Shown here: positions 1-9,582 of the stretch, one piece after another
Layout: every line of letters begins with the position of its first letter
Numbering within the stretch: position 1 is the stretch's first letter
Origin: CBCYMI01 sp965183855
GTDB taxonomy: Bacteria; Pseudomonadota; Alphaproteobacteria; Caulobacterales; Maricaulaceae
Reading direction: 5' to 3'
DNA: 22,964 nucleotides
Assembly (NCBI GenBank): GCA_965183855.1
Contig: CBCYMI010000032.1
Location: 1-22,964, forward strand
Made by a program: the position numbers and the translations under genes
Notes under the pieces: model-generated
The model's database searches: none
Told to the model about the DNA's origin: nothing
What the model saw: the letters and a program-made list of their open reading frames with translations, nothing else

Positions 1-1
1 C

Positions 2-1189
2 CTTTCCCTGATGATGAAACAAAAAGAGGATGCTGTATCAGGATTAACGCAAGGCGTTGCGTTTTTATTCAAAAAAAATAAGATTACATATTATCAAGGC
101 TTGGGACAAATTATTGATACTCATAAAGTTCAGGTTCAACCAATTGCCAATAATCAGGAAAAATCTGAAGATTTAAAAGAAACACTTCATTTAGATACAA
201 ATCATATTGTGATTGCAACAGGCTCAGAACCCACACCCTTACCAGGAATTGAATTTGATGAAACGCGTATTTTGTCTTCAACAGGTGCATTATCTTTAAA
301 AAAGCCTCCAAAACGTATGATTATTGTTGGAGCTGGAGTGATTGGTTTGGAGCTGGGTTCTGTCTGGAGAAGGCTTGGAACTGAAATAGAAGTGATAGAA
401 TATATGGATCGTATTTTGCCTGGAATGGATCTCGAATTAGCAAGGAAGTCTCAAAGGGTCTTTAAAAAACAGGGAATGAATTTTCATCTTGGGCAGAAGG
501 TAACAGGCATTAACCCCTTAAAAAATGATCTTGAATTAACTCTGGAGTCAATAAAGGATACAAAAAAGCAAACTCTAAAAGCAGATACTGTATTAATTGC
601 AATCGGGCGCAGACCTTATACCCAAAATCTGATTTCTAAGGAGATTGGATTAAAGCTTGATCAAAGAGGGTTTATTGAAACAGAAGGGTTAAGAACAAAT
701 ATTGAGACTATTTGGGCAATAGGAGATTGTGTTAAAGGACCAATGCTTGCACATAAAGCAGAAGATGAAGGAATTGCTTGTGCCGAGCTTATTGCAGGGA
801 AAGCAGGGCATGTGAATTATGATGTTATTCCAGGTGTTGTCTATACGAATCCAGAGATTGCGAGTATAGGTCAAACAGAAGAAAGTTTAAAAGAGCAGGG
901 AAGGCAGTATAAAAAGGGTGTTTTTTCCTTTATGGCAAATTCAAGAGCGCGTACGAATCATGAAACAGAAGGGTTTGTTAAATTATTGGCAGATGCTCTA
1001 ACAGATGAAATTCTTGGGGTTCATATTCTTGGTAAAAATGCAGGAGAATTGATCGCTGAAGCTGTTTTGGCAATGGAGTTTAAAGCTGCTTCTGAAGATC
1101 TTGCGAGAACAATACATGCTCATCCAACCTTAAGTGAGGCTTTAAGGCAGGCAGCAATGGGCGTTGATGGTTGGACCATGCAAAGCTAA
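2..1189 (+). CDS. lpdA: Dihydrolipoamide dehydrogenase (E3), 5' end cut by window edge
   Basis: Flavoprotein E3 subunit of 2-oxoacid dehydrogenase complexes, which reoxidises dihydrolipoyl groups with NAD+ in the cytosol. The frame is open to the left edge, and about 70-75 N-terminal residues, including the first FAD GxGxxG and the CxxxxC redox disulfide, must lie outside the window. Visible in order: the segment SGLTQGVAFLFKKNK near the left edge, ATGSEP, the NAD-binding GAGVIGLELGS, AIGRRP, the second FAD motif AIGDCVKGPMLAHKAEDEG, and the dimer-interface catalytic HAHPTLSEA with His and Glu. The C-terminus GWTMQS is typical of alphaproteobacterial E3. The ATG at 11 is internal and is not the true start. 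E3 paralogues exist for pyruvate and 2-oxoglutarate dehydrogenase, and which complex this one serves cannot be told without the upstream genes. Confidence 0.95.
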   Translation, partial: LSLMMKQKEDAVSGLTQGVAFLFKKNKITYYQGLGQIIDTHKVQVQPIANNQEKSEDLKETLHLDTNHIVIATGSEPTPLPGIEFDETRILSSTGALSLKKPPKRMIIVGAGVIGLELGSVWRRLGTEIEVIEYMDRILPGMDLELARKSQRVFKKQGMNFHLGQKVTGINPLKNDLELTLESIKDTKKQTLKADTVLIAIGRRPYTQNLISKEIGLKLDQRGFIETEGLRTNIETIWAIGDCVKGPMLAHKAEDEGIACAELIAGKAGHVNYDVIPGVVYTNPEIASIGQTEESLKEQGRQYKKGVFSFMANSRARTNHETEGFVKLLADALTDEILGVHILGKNAGELIAEAVLAMEFKAASEDLARTIHAHPTLSEALRQAAMGVDGWTMQS

Positions 1190-1328
1190 AATCAGGCATA
1201 CTCTATTTATAAATAAAAAAGATCTAACCAGAGAAGAAAGAATGTTAAAGGAAAAATAAGCATTTCTTTCTTAAAATATAAGCAAATATAGCATGGCAAT
1301 AAGGCATGGTTTATAACAGGATATATCC

Positions 1329-2854
1329 ATGATAAATAAGGCAAACATATCTTCTAAAATGCAAAACTGGAAAATGTTTGTTTCATTGATTAAAGATCCT
1401 AAAACCTCCTTAAAAATTATTTATATGACCATACTTGGACTTTGCTCTGGAATCCCACTTTATCTTGTGTATTCAACCTTGTCTGCATGGTTAAGAGATG
1501 AAGGCGTTAGTCGAACAGAAATAGGTTATTTTTTGTGGGTTGGTCTGGCTTATTCTTTTAAATTCCTATGGGCTCCTATCATTGATCATGTCCCCGCTCC
1601 AGGCGTTGAAAAATGGATGGGGCGACGTAAAGGCTGGGTTATATTTTCTCAAATTTTTATTGTTTTGGTGTTTTGGGACTTGCATATAGCAATCCTTCAA
1701 AATCTTTAGGATTTACTGCACTTGCAGCTATATTTACAGCTTTTTGGGGAGCAACACAAGATGTTGCGATCGATGCATGGCGTATTGAAGTAAGCAAAGA
1801 GAATGATAGTGGATTTTTGGTTGCTGCTTATCAAGCTGGCTATCGTATTGCGTATTTTGGTGCAATTGTATTTGCATTTTTGATCGCAGATTTTGCCAGT
1901 TGGAAAATTGCTTACCTTGTTGTTCTACTCTTTTTTATTTGTGCATCTATTATAACGGCAATTTTTGCACCAGGACCTGAACGTGTAAAGCAGGCTCATA
2001 TCAATCCTGATCTTCAACCAGCTATGACAGATAAGACCGTAAAAGGTGCTCATTTTAATCAGATTTTCAAATCTGTATCACAAACAGTTAAAACAGCCAT
2101 TATATTGCCTTTTAGTTCTTTTTGGAAACGGTATCATTTAATTGCAATTCTGGCGATTTTATTAATTTCAAGTTATCGGATAACAGATTATGTTTTGGGA
2201 GTAATGGCAAATCCTTTTTATATTGATCTTGGGTTAAGCAAAACTCAAATTGCAGCAAGTATTAAGACCTTTGGTCCTATTTTTACATTATTAGGAGCAT
2301 TTTGTGCAGGGCTTGGGTTATCTTTTTTTGGCTTAAAGATTTTATTAATTATAGGTGCTATTTTAGGTGCTTTTTCTAACTTGGCTTATGCATGGCTTGC
2401 ATATAAGGCACAAGCTTTAGGTATTGACGTTATTTCCATAAAATATGTTGTTTATGCACTGATTATAGAGAATTTTAGTGGGGGATTGGCAGGAACAGTA
2501 TTAATTGCTTTTATGTCATCATTAACTGAAAAACGGTTTGCAGCAACACAATATGCTTTTTTTAGTTCAATGTATGCTTTTTCTGGGAAATTAATTGGAG
2601 GATGGTCGGGTCAGATAGTTGATTTTTTTGCCAATTCAGAAATTCAAAATTATATGATACTTTTAATCCCTGAGTTTGGATCAGAAAAAATTGCTCATCA
2701 GTTTAGTTCATCCTCTTTTACAATATACTATTCGATAACTCCGAAATTATCTGGCTATGCTCCCTTTTTTATTATATCTGGTATTATTGGGTTAGGTGCT
2801 GTGATTTTATCTGTTTTATGGTATTTTATAGCTCCACAAATTAAACTTGAATAG
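1329..2854 (+). pseudogene. ampG: AmpG-type muropeptide permease, one frameshift
   Basis: Major facilitator superfamily permease of the AmpG type, which imports anhydromuropeptides across the inner membrane for peptidoglycan recycling. The first piece (1329-1709) begins after an AGGAT ribosome site and carries the AmpG N-terminal helices: LCSGIPLYLVYSTLSAWLRD, then YSFKFLWAPIID and GRRKGW. The second piece continues in another frame (open from about 1673 to 2854) with ATQDVAIDAWRIE, the hallmark loop, and the remaining hydrophobic helices. Adding one T to the T4 run at 1671-1674 gives VFLGLAYSNP and restores a 508-residue protein. No other stop interrupts it. The break is therefore a single -1 indel: a recent inactivation or a base-calling error. 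The family assignment is good, but the substrate is inferred from family. Confidence 0.85.
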
Positions 2855-2861
2855 ACTTTTT

Positions 2862-2891
2862 GAAAAAAGAAATATAGAAAAAAGAAATATA
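2862..2891. repeat. 15-bp perfect tandem duplication
   Basis: Two adjacent identical copies of GAAAAAAGAAATATA lie just after the ampG stop, in the gap before mutS. No function is evident. A tandem duplication of this size is consistent with replication slippage. Confidence 0.85.
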
Positions 2892-2991
2892 ACAGGAATC
2901 ATGTAAAAACAGGCTTTTTATAAAAACTTATATTTTTAGAAGAAATAAAGCGGATCAGAATTTGTATTAAACGCGAGATTGCGTTATCAAT

Positions 2992-3021
2992 GAATGTAAA
3001 TAGGAATGTAAATAGAATGTA
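2992..3021. repeat. 12-bp tandem repeat upstream of mutS
   Basis: GAATGTAAATAG occurs at 2992-3003 and again at 3004-3015, followed by a third partial copy GAATGTA from 3015 that runs into the first possible mutS ATG at 3021. The repeat occupies the position expected for the mutS ribosome-binding site, where no good Shine-Dalgarno sequence is seen. Confidence 0.8.
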
Positions 3022-6000
3022 TGCCTTTTTTGAAGAAAAAATTGGAAAGTGGAATGCTGAGATCTGCTGTTGATGATAAAAAAGTGCCATTAACACCAAT
3101 GATGGAACAATATTTGTCTATCAGGCAACGGGTTGCGAAAGAAAATCTATTATTCTATAGAATGGGTGATTTTTATGAATTATTCTTTGAAGATGCCAAG
3201 AAGGCAGCAAAAGCACTTGATATTTCTCTAACAAAAAGAGGAAAACATTTAAATCAAGATATTCCAATGTGTGGAGTGCCTGTCTCAAGTTCAGAAAATT
3301 ATTTATGTCGTTTAATCAAGAAAGGGTTTCGGGTTGCTGTTTGTGAACAGGTAGAGGATCCAAAGGAAACTAAAAAACGAGGCTATAAAGCAGTTGTAAA
3401 ACGAGAAATTGTACGCATTGTAACCCCTGGAACGGTAACAGAAGAAAATTTACTTGAAGCAAAATCAGCCAATTATATATGCGCTCTTTCCAGGGAAATA
3501 AAGAAAAACAGACCCGATATAGCAGATCATAATCAACGTCAAATTCAATCCTCTATTTCATCAAAAAAACTGGAAAAACCTAAAAAAGACTCTGATTTTA
3601 CAGAATGGGGGTTGGCATATGCGGATATATCAACAGGTGAGTTTGTCCTGACACATTTAAAGGCATCAGAAGTATTATCTCATTTAAGTGCATTATCTCC
3701 AAGTGAAATACTGATTTCTGATTCTGATTTCTCAGAACAGGTTATTCAGGATTTTATAGAAATAAATGGTTTAATGCCAATTAGTTTTCCTAAGGTAAAA
3801 TTTAACGCAAAATCTGGATATGAGAGATTAAAAAATCAGACAAAATCCATATCAGTTGATGCGTATGGTCAGTTTACAAAACAGGAATTTGAAGCCGTGG
3901 ATGCATTGCTTGATTATTTGTATATAACGCAAGCTGGTAGCTCTATAGAGCTTTGTGCTCCAAAGCAATTACGTGCTCGAAATTTCATGATGATTGATCC
4001 TGCAACTCGGATGAGTCTTGAAATCAGTCAGACACAATCTGGAAACAGGGAAGGCTCCCTTTTTTCCTGTATTGATCGGACTCAAACCGCAGCGGGATCT
4101 AGGTTGTTTTTACAATATATTAAGCAGCCTTTGCTTGATATTGAAAAAATTTGTCAAAGACAGGATATGATTCAGTTTTTTCAAGAAGAAGAAACAATTT
4201 CAAAAAAAAATTCGCCAGACATTTGTAGAAAATTCAATTGATATTGTAAGGGCTTTATCCAGAGTTTTGTTTAAAAGGGCAGGACCAAGAGATTTGGCAG
4301 CACTTTTTACTGGGTTGGAAATGGGGCAAAACATTAATGCTTTTATTGCAGAAAGACCTAGAATCAATCTTCCTGCTTTATTAAAGCGGGCATTAGTTAA
4401 TCTTGATTTAACACAGAATTCTGTGCTTGCAGAATTAGTAAGAGATCTTAAAAATGCATTGAGTCTGGATCTGCCTTTGGCAGCCAGAGATGGAGGTTTT
4501 ATTGCAGCCTGTTGGAGAGCAGACCTTGATGAAGCCAGGAAATTAAGAGATGAAAGCCATCAAATTTTAAAAAAACTTCAATCTGATTATATTAAACAGA
4601 CAGGTATTCAGAATTTAAAAATTAAACATAATCATGTTTTGGGATATTTTATAGAAGTCACGGCTCGCCATGCGAACCCTTTAATGCAGTCTCCTTTTTC
4701 TGAGACATTTATTCATCGCCAGACCTTGGTAAATAATGTTCGTTTTTCAACGGTTGAACTTGGTAAACTTGAAGCTAGAATTATTAATGCTGCAGAGCGA
4801 GCATTGGCTCTGGAAATTGAGCTGTTTAATGTATTTTGTGAACGAACGAAACAAAATGCAGACGCAATTCGTATGGCTGCAGAAGCATTGGCAATAATTG
4901 ATGTTGCTTTATCTCAGGCGTTCTGGGCTGAAGAAACGGGAGCTGTTCGTCCAATTGTTGATCATAGTTTGGTTTTTGATATAAAAGAGGGACGTCATCC
5001 TGTTGTTGAAGCCGTTCTGAAACAAACAGGGAGAAAAACGTTTACTGCAAATCATGCTTATCTAAACGGAGCAGGAAAGGAGTTTGAAGCCAATTATCAA
5101 TCTGTTAAGAAAGAATTTGATTATATTTGTTGATCCAATAAAGCCAGAACAGCGTCCCCCCTCTTCTAGCGCGTATGGAAAACAGAATAGGTTATTGTTT
5201 GTTACAGGACCTAATATGGCTGGGAAATCAACTTATTTGCGACAAAATGCATTAATGGTTATTCTGGCACAATCTGGGTGTTTTGTTCCTGCCAGCTATG
5301 CTCATATTGGCGTTGTAGACCGGTTATTTAGCCGTGTTGGAGCTGCAGATGATTTAGCAAGAGGGCATTCAACTTTCATGGCTGAAATGATTGAAACGGC
5401 CAGTATTTTAAATCAATCGACAGAAAAATCTTTTGTTATACTCGATGAAATTGGCAGAGGAACGGCAACATTTGATGGACTTGCAATTGCCTGGGCTGTT
5501 GCTGAATATTTGCATGATAAAAATCAATGTCGCGCTTTTTTTGCAACGCATTATCATGAATTAACCAGTTTGACACAGAAATTAACATCCGCTGCAAATA
5601 TTTGTCTAAGAGCAAAGGAATGGAATGGTGAACTGGTTTTTCTTCATGAAGTAAAAGAAGGAAGTGCAGATCGTTCTTATGGGATTCAGGTTGCCAGACT
5701 CGCTGGGTTGCCAATAGAAATGATTAAGCGTGCAGAACGTGTTTTGGAACAGTTGGAAAAGCAAAAATCTGCTCAAAATAAACTCCGTTTAAATAAACTT
5801 CCACTTTTTGAAGATAAAAAACAGACGCTTCAACCTAGCAGAAATGAAGCAATTCATACAAACTATTCAGACAAGCAAGAGAAAAACCAACGAGAATTAG
5901 AAGAGATAAGAGATGATATAAAAACAACACACAATCATTCAATATCTCAAAATCAAGACGTAAATCATACAGAAAATCAAATCCGGAATGCATTTTTTAC

Positions 6001-6130
6001 AGATAGAATGCTTGACCAGTTTGCTCTTGTTCTTTCTAATATTGATCCTGATGAACTTACTCCAAAACAAGCATTGGAAATGATTTATAAACTTAAGAAC
6101 GTCTATGATCAAAAGCTAAAAACGGAATAG
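3021..6130 (+). pseudogene. mutS: DNA mismatch repair ATPase MutS, two frameshifts
   Basis: MutS recognises mispairs and small loops and recruits MutL. Three fragments in three frames cover the whole protein. 3021-4241 has the mismatch-reading GDFYELFFEDA (Phe51, Glu53) and the connector/core start. 4267-5133 has the lever/clamp region with RAGPRDLAAL and GRHPVVEAVL. The open frame that ends at 6130 has Walker A GPNMAGKST, Walker B ILDEIGRGTATFDG, ATHYHEL and the C-terminal tetramerisation helices DPDELTPKQALEMIY. Break 1: removing one A from the A9 run at 4202-4210 gives KKIRQTFVENSIDIVRALSR. Break 2: one extra base lies somewhere in 5066-5133, for example a T giving DYIVDPIKPEQR. The reconstruction is about 1035 residues, longer than the usual 850-920 because of polar insertions. 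The start is uncertain: ATG 3021 or 3057. It could be a real pseudogene or reflect sequence error. Confidence 0.9.
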
Positions 6131-6243
6131 ATTTTTAAAGTATCATTCATCTAGGAATTGAGCCATTAATCAAAATAGCTAAAGACAGCTCTTTAATTTT
6201 TAGGAATAATATTTAAAACAGATATGGTATTTTAGGCGAAGAT

Positions 6244-7785
6244 ATGAAAATTTTTAGATCTGTTGCAGTCATTAGTAGTTTTATTTTTTTAAGTCGTATT
6301 TTGGGGTTGATTAGAGATCAATTAATGGCTGCAGTCTTAGGAGCTGGAAGTGTTAATGATGCATTCATAGTTGCATTAAGATTTCCTAATTTGTTTCGAC
6401 GCTGGTTTGCAGAAGGCGCCTTTAGTGCAGCTTTTATTCCTATGTATAGTCGAAAACTAGAAGGGGAAGGAAAGGAAAAAGCAGATCAGTTTTCTAGCGA
6501 GATTTTTTCCTTTTTAACGCTCTCTGTTAGTTTGATTGTTATTCTTAGCATGCTTTTTATGCCTTGGCTAATGTATCTTATTTCTCCTGGGTATGCGAAT
6601 TATCCAGGAAAGTTTGAACTGGCGATTTTATATACGCAAATTACAATGCCTTACTTATTGTTTATGTCTCTTTTATCTTTATTTGGAGGTATTTTAAACG
6701 CGAGAGGTTATTTTGCAGTTGCAGCGGCAGCACCGATTTTACTGAATGTTTTTTTGATTATCTGTTTTTTCTTTGTACGGGATATGGTCGATAAAAATAT
6801 CGGTCTTTATTTATCAATTGCAGTTACAGTTTCTGGTGTTTTTAAAGTTTTTCTGGTGTTTTGGGCATGTAAAAGAGCAGGTGTTCAATTGTGTTGGAAG
6901 TTTCCAAAATTAACATCAAGTGTCAAACAGCTTTTGATCTTAAGTATTCCAGCAGCATTTTCAGCAGGAATAACACAGATTAATCTTTTAGTGTCAAATG
7001 CGATTGCGTCTGTTGAAAATGGTGCTCAGTCTTGGCTATTTTATGCAGACAGATTATATCAATTACCATTAGGATTAATAGGAGTTGCGCTTGGTGTTGT
7101 ATTATTGCCTGCTTTATCGAAACGGATTCGGGTTAAGGATTATAAAACAGCACATCATTATTTAAACAGAGCATCTGAGCTTGCTTTATTTTTAACTCTC
7201 CCTGCAACAATGGCACTTGTTTTTGGAGCAGATTTTTTTGTTCAAGGTTTGTTTCAACACGGAGAATTTTCAAATCTGGATACGTATAAAACCTATTCTG
7301 CTGTGATTGCTTTTGCATTAGGGTTGCCTGCTTTTGTTTCTATAAAAGTGTATACACCTGCATTTTTCGCAGAGGAAAATACGAAAACCCCCATGCAATG
7401 TGCATTGATATCCATGATCGTAAATATTGTTGTTGCGCTTCTTTTATTTCCTGGATATAGTGTTGTTGGATTAGCACTTGCAACCAGTATTGCAGGTTGG
7501 GTAAATATGATCCTGATTTTATTCTTTTTGATAAAAAACCATCAGTATAGACCAGATAGAAGATTTTATCAAAAATTACCGATTATGTTCATTAATGCTC
7601 TGTTTTTAGGGGGTGTGATTTTAGGAATTAAACAATATATGAAAGCCTATCTTGGAGAATCTATTATTCAGGATTTATGGATGATGTGTCTTGCTGTTTT
7701 TATAGGTGCAAGCTTTTATTTTTTTATATCATTTATATCAAAGAGTTTTTCTGTTGAAGATATTCGACGTGCGGTTAAAAAATAG
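6244..7785 (+). CDS. murJ: Lipid II flippase MurJ (MviN)
   Basis: Inner-membrane MOP-superfamily transporter that flips undecaprenyl-linked peptidoglycan precursor lipid II to the periplasm; essential for wall growth. The 513 residues are dominated by hydrophobic helices, as expected for a 14-helix MurJ. The N-terminus aligns without gaps to the E. coli protein as I recall it: SRILGLIRD (Arg18, Arg24, Asp25), GSVNDAFIVALRFPNLFRRWFAEGAFS, with Asp39, Arg52 and Arg53 at the functionally important cavity positions. The start ATG follows AGGCGAA. It lies 113 bases after mutS and 44 bases before trpS, suggesting a murJ-trpS transcript. The gene is intact, in contrast to the frameshifted mutS and ampG upstream. 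Confidence 0.96.
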   Translation: MKIFRSVAVISSFIFLSRILGLIRDQLMAAVLGAGSVNDAFIVALRFPNLFRRWFAEGAFSAAFIPMYSRKLEGEGKEKADQFSSEIFSFLTLSVSLIVILSMLFMPWLMYLISPGYANYPGKFELAILYTQITMPYLLFMSLLSLFGGILNARGYFAVAAAAPILLNVFLIICFFFVRDMVDKNIGLYLSIAVTVSGVFKVFLVFWACKRAGVQLCWKFPKLTSSVKQLLILSIPAAFSAGITQINLLVSNAIASVENGAQSWLFYADRLYQLPLGLIGVALGVVLLPALSKRIRVKDYKTAHHYLNRASELALFLTLPATMALVFGADFFVQGLFQHGEFSNLDTYKTYSAVIAFALGLPAFVSIKVYTPAFFAEENTKTPMQCALISMIVNIVVALLLFPGYSVVGLALATSIAGWVNMILILFFLIKNHQYRPDRRFYQKLPIMFINALFLGGVILGIKQYMKAYLGESIIQDLWMMCLAVFIGASFYFFISFISKSFSVEDIRRAVKK

Positions 7786-7829
7786 TTAACAAAAGGTGGA
7801 AACTGAAACATTAACAGAGATGATTATAT

Positions 7830-8837
7830 ATGGAAATAAATCGTGTTTTTTCTGGTGTGCAGCCATCTGGTGAGTTGCATCTTGGTAATTATTTAGGTGC
7901 TTTAAGACAGTTTATCTCTTTTCAAGATGATTATAACTGTTTATTTTGTATTGTTGATTTGCATGCAATAACAATTTGGCAAGATCCAAATTTATTGGTG
8001 CAGCAAACACGTGATATTGCAGCTGTTTTTCTTGCGTGTGGGCTTGATCCTAAAAAAGCAGTGATTTATCCACAAAGCCAGGTAAGAACGCATACGGAGC
8101 TTGCCTGGATTTTGAATTGTGTTGCCAAAATAGGTTGGCTCAATCGTATGACACAATTTAAAGAGAAAGCAGGGAAGGATAAGGAAAAAGCATCTGTTGG
8201 ACTATATGCTTATCCAGTTTTGCAAACCGCAGATATCCTCGCTTTTAAAGCAACACATATTCCTGTTGGAGAAGATCAAAGACAACATTTGGAATTAACG
8301 CGGGATATTGCCCAAAAATTCAATCATGACTTTAACCAGCCAGATTTTTTTCCATTACCACAGGCTTTGATTAAAAATACAGGAGCTCGGGTAATGAATT
8401 TGAGAGATGGATCAAGGAAAATGTCAAAATCAGATCCTTCAGATTTTTCTAGGATTAATCTATCTGACTGTTCAGATATGATTATAAAAAAAATAAAAAA
8501 AGCGAAAACAGATTCTGAAGCTTTACCTGAAACCATAGCATCTCTTGGAAAAAGACCAGAAGCTAATAATTTAGTTGAAATTTATGCTATTCTTTCACAG
8601 TGTAGCAAACAGGAAGTTTTAAATGAGCATGCAGGAAAAGGATTTGGATTTTTCAAGCCATTATTGGCAGAAAAATTGATTGAGGTTTTATCACCAATTC
8701 GTCAATCGATTTATCGATATAAACAAGATCTGGGAGAATTGAATCGAATCTTGAAGACGGGAAGTGAAAAAGCGTTAGAGATTTCTAATCCTGTGTTAGA
8801 AGATGTAAAAAAGCATGTTGGATTAATCTCCTTTTAA
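7830..8837 (+). CDS. trpS: Tryptophanyl-tRNA synthetase
   Basis: Class I aminoacyl-tRNA synthetase that charges tRNA-Trp with tryptophan in the cytosol. The 335-residue length is normal. The HIGH-type signature is HLGN at residues 17-20, after VFSGVQPSGEL. VGEDQRQHLELTRDIA (146-161) is the conserved tryptophan/adenylate region, and the KMSKS loop is RKMSKSDPSD (KMSKS 197-201). The start ATG is preceded by a weak AGAG at suitable distance. The gene is 44 bases after murJ and 45 bases before the copper chaperone gene. Adjacency of murJ and trpS is common in alphaproteobacteria. Confidence 0.97.
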   Translation: MEINRVFSGVQPSGELHLGNYLGALRQFISFQDDYNCLFCIVDLHAITIWQDPNLLVQQTRDIAAVFLACGLDPKKAVIYPQSQVRTHTELAWILNCVAKIGWLNRMTQFKEKAGKDKEKASVGLYAYPVLQTADILAFKATHIPVGEDQRQHLELTRDIAQKFNHDFNQPDFFPLPQALIKNTGARVMNLRDGSRKMSKSDPSDFSRINLSDCSDMIIKKIKKAKTDSEALPETIASLGKRPEANNLVEIYAILSQCSKQEVLNEHAGKGFGFFKPLLAEKLIEVLSPIRQSIYRYKQDLGELNRILKTGSEKALEISNPVLEDVKKHVGLISF

Positions 8838-8871
8838 AAAGAGAGGAGATGTCATATTTACTTGATAGGTT

Positions 8872-8877
8872 GGAGGT
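8872..8877 (+). promoter_or_regulatory. Strong Shine-Dalgarno of the PCuAC gene
   Basis: A GGAGGT-type site sits five bases before the ATG at 8883. It fixes the start of the copper chaperone at that ATG, even though this gives an unusually long charged stretch before the signal-peptide core. Confidence 0.65.
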
Positions 8878-8882
8878 AGTAA

Positions 8883-9548
8883 ATGAATTCAGAAAATAAA
8901 CAAAAAAACCGCTCTTCTTTTTTGAGCAGAAAAGAAAGTGGAGAGAAAGAGTGTTTTTTAAACAGAAGCCAGCTTGTTTTATATCATATGCTTTTATTGG
9001 GATGTTCTTTGTTCGTTTTTATACCCCATGTTTTTGCAGATCAGACGTTTCATCACATGCATAAGCAGAAGCTAAAAAAAAATATACATGATCATCAGGA
9101 AAAAAAAGACAATACTGATGATCATCGAGATATAAAGAAAAGTTTGTTTTCTGACTCTGATTTAAGTATTAAGCAAGCCTGGGTTCGATTGCCTGCAAAA
9201 GGGAAAAAGACAACAGCTGCTTATCTTCACATTATGAATAAAGATCGAGATCTAAATTTAGTAGGTATTAAAACGAGCATTAGTGATAAAACGTCTCTTC
9301 ATCAATCTGTATATGAGAATCATATTGCAAAAATGCTTCCTGTTGATTTTATCCAATTAAAATCAAATACGGAATTTGTGATGAAGCCAGCTGGATATCA
9401 TATCATGTTGGTAGGGCTTAAAAAATCATTAGAGCAGGGGGAGAAAATTGATTTAACGCTTATTTTTAAAGATAAGAAAGAAATTATTATTCCTGCAATT
9501 GTAAGAGATGGTTTAAATTTAAAGAGTGAGCATTCACATCATCATTAA
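8883..9548 (+). CDS. Periplasmic PCuAC-family copper chaperone
   Basis: Members of the PCuAC (DUF461) family bind Cu(I) in the periplasm and help load the CuA site of cytochrome oxidase. The 221-residue protein has a 28-residue charged N-terminus, a hydrophobic signal core at about 30-50, and a likely cleavage site after HVFA (residue 52). The family metal motif H-x10-M-x21-H-x-M is exact: His140, Met151, His173, Met175, within LHQS, KMLPV and GYHIML. Extra metal-ligand character comes from a His-rich linker at 57-81 (HHMH, HDHQ, DDHRD) and a C-terminal HSHHH. It lies 45 bases after trpS and is possibly on the same transcript. Function is inferred from family and motif. Confidence 0.9.
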   Translation: MNSENKQKNRSSFLSRKESGEKECFLNRSQLVLYHMLLLGCSLFVFIPHVFADQTFHHMHKQKLKKNIHDHQEKKDNTDDHRDIKKSLFSDSDLSIKQAWVRLPAKGKKTTAAYLHIMNKDRDLNLVGIKTSISDKTSLHQSVYENHIAKMLPVDFIQLKSNTEFVMKPAGYHIMLVGLKKSLEQGEKIDLTLIFKDKKEIIIPAIVRDGLNLKSEHSHHH

Positions 9549-9582
9549 GATTTTTAAAAACTGCGGGTTTTATTCAATTTAC

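Noticed and set aside
1229..1275. Inverted repeat AAGAAAGAATG / CATTTCTTTCTT after lpd
   Set aside because: One bulge, a long loop and no T-run; purine/pyrimidine-rich DNA gives such matches by chance.
5436..5714. 92-codon - strand frame opposite mutS
   Set aside because: Antisense shadow of the strongly conserved MutS ATPase domain.
8826..8850. ATCTCCT / AGGAGAT hairpin over the trpS stop
   Set aside because: No T-run, and the next gene is only 45 bases from the trpS stop with its own strong ribosome site; a terminator is unlikely.
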